22,943 nt of DNA from assembly GCA_033764095.1 (NCBI GenBank), contig JANRJF010000075.1, positions 1 through 22,943 of the forward strand, in the 5' to 3' direction. Under the pieces are notes generated by a model that worked only from the letters and a program-made list of their open reading frames with translations, searched no databases and was not told the origin of the DNA. Both the position numbers and the translations under genes were made by a program. Numbering within the stretch: position 1 is the stretch's first letter; each line of letters starts with the position of its first letter. The stretch is from JBDTMT01 sp033764095 (GTDB lineage: Bacteria; Desulfobacterota; Binatia; HRBIN30; CADEER01). Positions 21,311 to 22,943 of the stretch are shown here, one piece after another.

Positions 21311-21382
21311 GACTCGAGCCCGAGCCTCAGCCCGCGCCCGAGCCCGCAAAGGACGGGCTGAGGCTCGGGCTCGGGCTCGAAT
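21311..21382. repeat. CGAGCC hexamer palindrome in a divergent promoter region
   Basis: A perfect 19-bp inverted repeat: GAGCCCGAGCCTCAGCCCG (21316-21334) and its complement (21354-21372), with a 19-base loop. The right arm has one extra CGGGCT hexamer, so the arms are built of 6-base units. It lies between two divergent genes (starts at 21256 and 21394), so it cannot be a simple 3' terminator. It may be transcribed in the leader of the oxidase gene, ending only about 20 bases before its ATG. Confidence 0.85.
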
Positions 21383-21393
21383 CGGCGAACGCC

Positions 21394-22698
21394 ATGCGAT
21401 CCGATCACTTCGACGACAACCGTTCCGCCTGGCTGCTGGAGCTGCCGCCGTACGATCGCCTGCCCGCCCTGCGCGGCGACCACAACGCCGACGTGGCGAT
21501 CATCGGCGGCGGGCTGACCGGCGTCTCCACCGCCTGGCACCTGAGCCAGCGTTTTCCCGACCGCCGCATCGTACTGCTCGAGGCCAGGGCGCTGGCCAAC
21601 GGCGCCAGCGGGCGCAACGGCGGCCAGGTGCTGAACTGGATCAACGGCGTCGAGCCGCGCACGCCGGACGCGCTGCGCCGCATCCACCAGACGACCAGCC
21701 GCGGCATCGATCTGGTCGAGCAGCTGGCCGCCGCGTCGGCGCTCGACGCCGGGTTTGCGCGCGACGGCTGCCTGGAGGTCTCCACCACCGCGCGCGGCGC
21801 CGACAAGGCCGAGCGCCGCGTCGCCATGTGGCGCGACTGGGGCGTCGCGCTCGAGTGGCTGCCGCGCCAGCAGGTCGGCGTGCACGGCGCGCACGGCGCG
21901 GTGCGCGATCCGCGCGCCGCACGGGTGAACGCCGCCGCCCTGCTGCGCGGGCTGCGCCCGCGCCTGCTCGAGCGCGGCGTCGCCATTTACGAGCAGACGC
22001 CGGTGCTGCGCGTCGAGGACGGCGCGCCGCTGACGCTGACCACCCCCGGCGGCCGTGTGCGCGCCGCCGCCGTCGTGCTGGCGACCAATGCCTACACGCC
22101 GCGCCTCGGCTTCTTCACCAACGGCATCCTGCCGCTGCACTCGCACGTCGTCGCCAGCGGCCCGCTGCCGGCGGCGCGCTGGGCAGCGCTCGGCTGGGGA
22201 CCTTACGTCGGCTTCAGCGACGACTACGACCGCATCTCCTACGGCTGCCGCACCCCCGGCGGCCGCCTGCTGTTCGGCGGCGGCTCGAACGCCGCCTACA
22301 GCTATCGCTTCGGCGGCGCAGCGGTCCTCGCCGCGCCGCCCGCCGCATCCGTCGACGCGATCGAGCGCCGCCTGCGCGGCTACTTCCCCGGCCTGGTCGG
22401 CGAGCCGATCGCGCAGCGCTGGAGCGGCCCGCTGGCGATCACCTTCGATCGCGTCTGCTCGATGGGCGTCACTGGCCCGCACCGCAACGTCTTCTACGCC
22501 CTCGGCTACAGCGGTCACGGCCTCGCCCTCGCCGCCCTCGCCGGCGAGGTGCTCACCGACCTCTACGCCGACCACCACGACCCCTGGCGCGATCTGCCCT
22601 TCTACCAGAAGGCGTTGCCCTACATCCCACCCGAGCCGCTGCGCTGGCTCGGCTACCACGCCTACACCAGGCTCACCGGCCGCTCGCCGCGGCGGTAG
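21394..22698 (+). CDS. DAO-family FAD-dependent oxidoreductase (gamma-glutamylputrescine oxidase-like)
   Basis: A 434-residue flavoenzyme of the D-amino-acid oxidase superfamily. ADVAIIGGGLTGVSTAWHL (about 32-50) is the FAD dinucleotide-binding fold, followed by LLEARALANGASGRNGGQVL, the conserved S-G-R-N-G-G flavin contact. YALGYSGHGLALAALAGEVL near residues 368-387 is the C-terminal flavin motif typical of PuuB-type amine oxidases. Such enzymes oxidise secondary or glutamylated amines with release of H2O2 or reduction of a carrier. The divergent PotA gene suggests a polyamine or modified-amine substrate; this is inference. No strong RBS is seen, and a large palindrome ends about 20 bases before the ATG. 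Confidence 0.9.
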   Translation: MRSDHFDDNRSAWLLELPPYDRLPALRGDHNADVAIIGGGLTGVSTAWHLSQRFPDRRIVLLEARALANGASGRNGGQVLNWINGVEPRTPDALRRIHQTTSRGIDLVEQLAAASALDAGFARDGCLEVSTTARGADKAERRVAMWRDWGVALEWLPRQQVGVHGAHGAVRDPRAARVNAAALLRGLRPRLLERGVAIYEQTPVLRVEDGAPLTLTTPGGRVRAAAVVLATNAYTPRLGFFTNGILPLHSHVVASGPLPAARWAALGWGPYVGFSDDYDRISYGCRTPGGRLLFGGGSNAAYSYRFGGAAVLAAPPAASVDAIERRLRGYFPGLVGEPIAQRWSGPLAITFDRVCSMGVTGPHRNVFYALGYSGHGLALAALAGEVLTDLYADHHDPWRDLPFYQKALPYIPPEPLRWLGYHAYTRLTGRSPRR

Positions 22699-22704
22699 GA
22701 GAGC

Positions 22705-22750
22705 GGCAGCTGTCAGCTGTCAGCCATCAGCTCTCAGCTTTCAGCTCCGG
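22705..22750. repeat. Period-7 CAGCTNT heptamer array after the oxidase gene
   Basis: Six uninterrupted heptamers: CAGCTGT, CAGCTGT, CAGCCAT, CAGCTCT, CAGCTTT and CAGCTCC (22707-22748), beginning 9 bases after the stop codon. The unit matches the repeat at 1145-1305, but only one orientation is clear here, with no long opposite arm inside the window. Confidence 0.8.
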
Positions 22751-22895
22751 TCCCGACGATACAGGCAACCGCGAAGCGCGGGCGGCCCAAGCTTGGCGCG
22801 CCCGCGGGCGCGACCACACGCGAACACCCGCACGCGGGCGGCGGGTCAGTCACGCATTCGGGCAGCCGGCCAGCGGTGCTCCGAATGCCAGGTTG
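22751..22895. other. Non-coding stretch near the right edge
   Basis: A GC-rich stretch with several CGCGGGCG runs (CGCGGGCGGCC, GCCCGCGGGCGCG, ACGCGGGCGGCGGG). I find no plausible gene, tRNA or array in it. Confidence 0.5.
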
Positions 22896-22932
22896 CCATG
22901 CCGTCATTTTTCCAGGAAATATGACGGCATGG
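22896..22932. repeat. AT-richer inverted repeat, possible mobile-element end
   Basis: CCATGCCGTCAT (22896-22907) is perfectly complementary to ATGACGGCATGG (22921-22932). If the inner bases are included, the arms extend to 18 bases with one mismatch. The composition is more AT-rich than the surroundings, and the repeat is followed by TGTCAGGC at the window edge. From memory, such GTGTCAGGC-flanked hairpins occur near IS200/REP-type transposase genes in other genomes, but no transposase is visible here. Confidence 0.6.
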
Positions 22933-22943
22933 TGTCAGGCCGA

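Noticed and set aside
21394..22698. Glycine/sarcosine oxidase (SoxB or ThiO) as the specific name
   Set aside because: The DAO superfamily is clear, but substrate residues do not single out one of these. The Y-S-G-H-G motif and PotA neighbour favour a PuuB-like amine oxidase, so only the family is named.
22751..22895. A tRNA or small RNA in the right-edge gap
   Set aside because: No cloverleaf, T-loop or CCA-like end can be seen; only GC-rich runs.

Overview
The window is about 23 kb of uniformly GC-rich bacterial DNA. It carries 14 protein-coding genes on both strands and no RNA gene that I can recognise. The owner looks like a Gram-negative, environmental bacterium: there is a LemA lipoprotein, a beta-barrel outer-membrane protein ending in an aromatic residue, a secreted multiheme cytochrome and a secreted M4 protease. 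Two secreted proteins end in the same four-cysteine, double EF-hand tail (C-x3-C ... DELVRGV ... C-x2-DT ... xGC-stop). From memory I associate this tail with Candidatus Binatia/Binatota and related former deltaproteobacteria. That taxonomic guess is inference, not proof.

Layout. 23-2216 (+): a geranylgeranyl-reductase-like flavoprotein and a two-domain universal stress protein (Usp). 2341-5107 (-): a nucleotidyltransferase-like gene, a TPM-domain membrane protein, LemA and a one-domain Usp that converges on the first Usp. 5287-10793 (+): a secreted M4 metalloprotease, then an alpha-mannosidase-like GH38 enzyme 8 bases later. 10855-13418 (-): an MgtC/DUF4010 membrane protein and a primary-type sigma-70 factor. 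13527-18764 (+): a nine-CxxCH cytochrome, a large acyl-CoA dehydrogenase and an outer-membrane barrel protein. 18855-21256 (-): an uncharacterised GNAT-like protein overlapping a PotA-type ATPase by 4 bases. 21394-22698 (+): a divergent DAO-type amine oxidase, perhaps tied functionally to PotA through polyamines.

The most striking non-coding feature is that many gaps hold different short-period repeats (units of 6-8 bases, several exactly 7). Many have matching inverted arms and could form long hairpins. They usually begin within a few bases of a stop codon, often between convergent genes, so they may serve as transcript ends. One lies at the NTase/TPM gene boundary, one between divergent genes, and a 12-bp inverted repeat of a different character closes the window.

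The best candidates for undescribed biology are the shared cysteine-bracketed double EF-hand tail on a protease and a nonaheme cytochrome, the set of intergenic hairpin repeats, and the unknown GNAT-like protein coupled to an orphan PotA. I see no CRISPR array, prophage, or complete insertion sequence.
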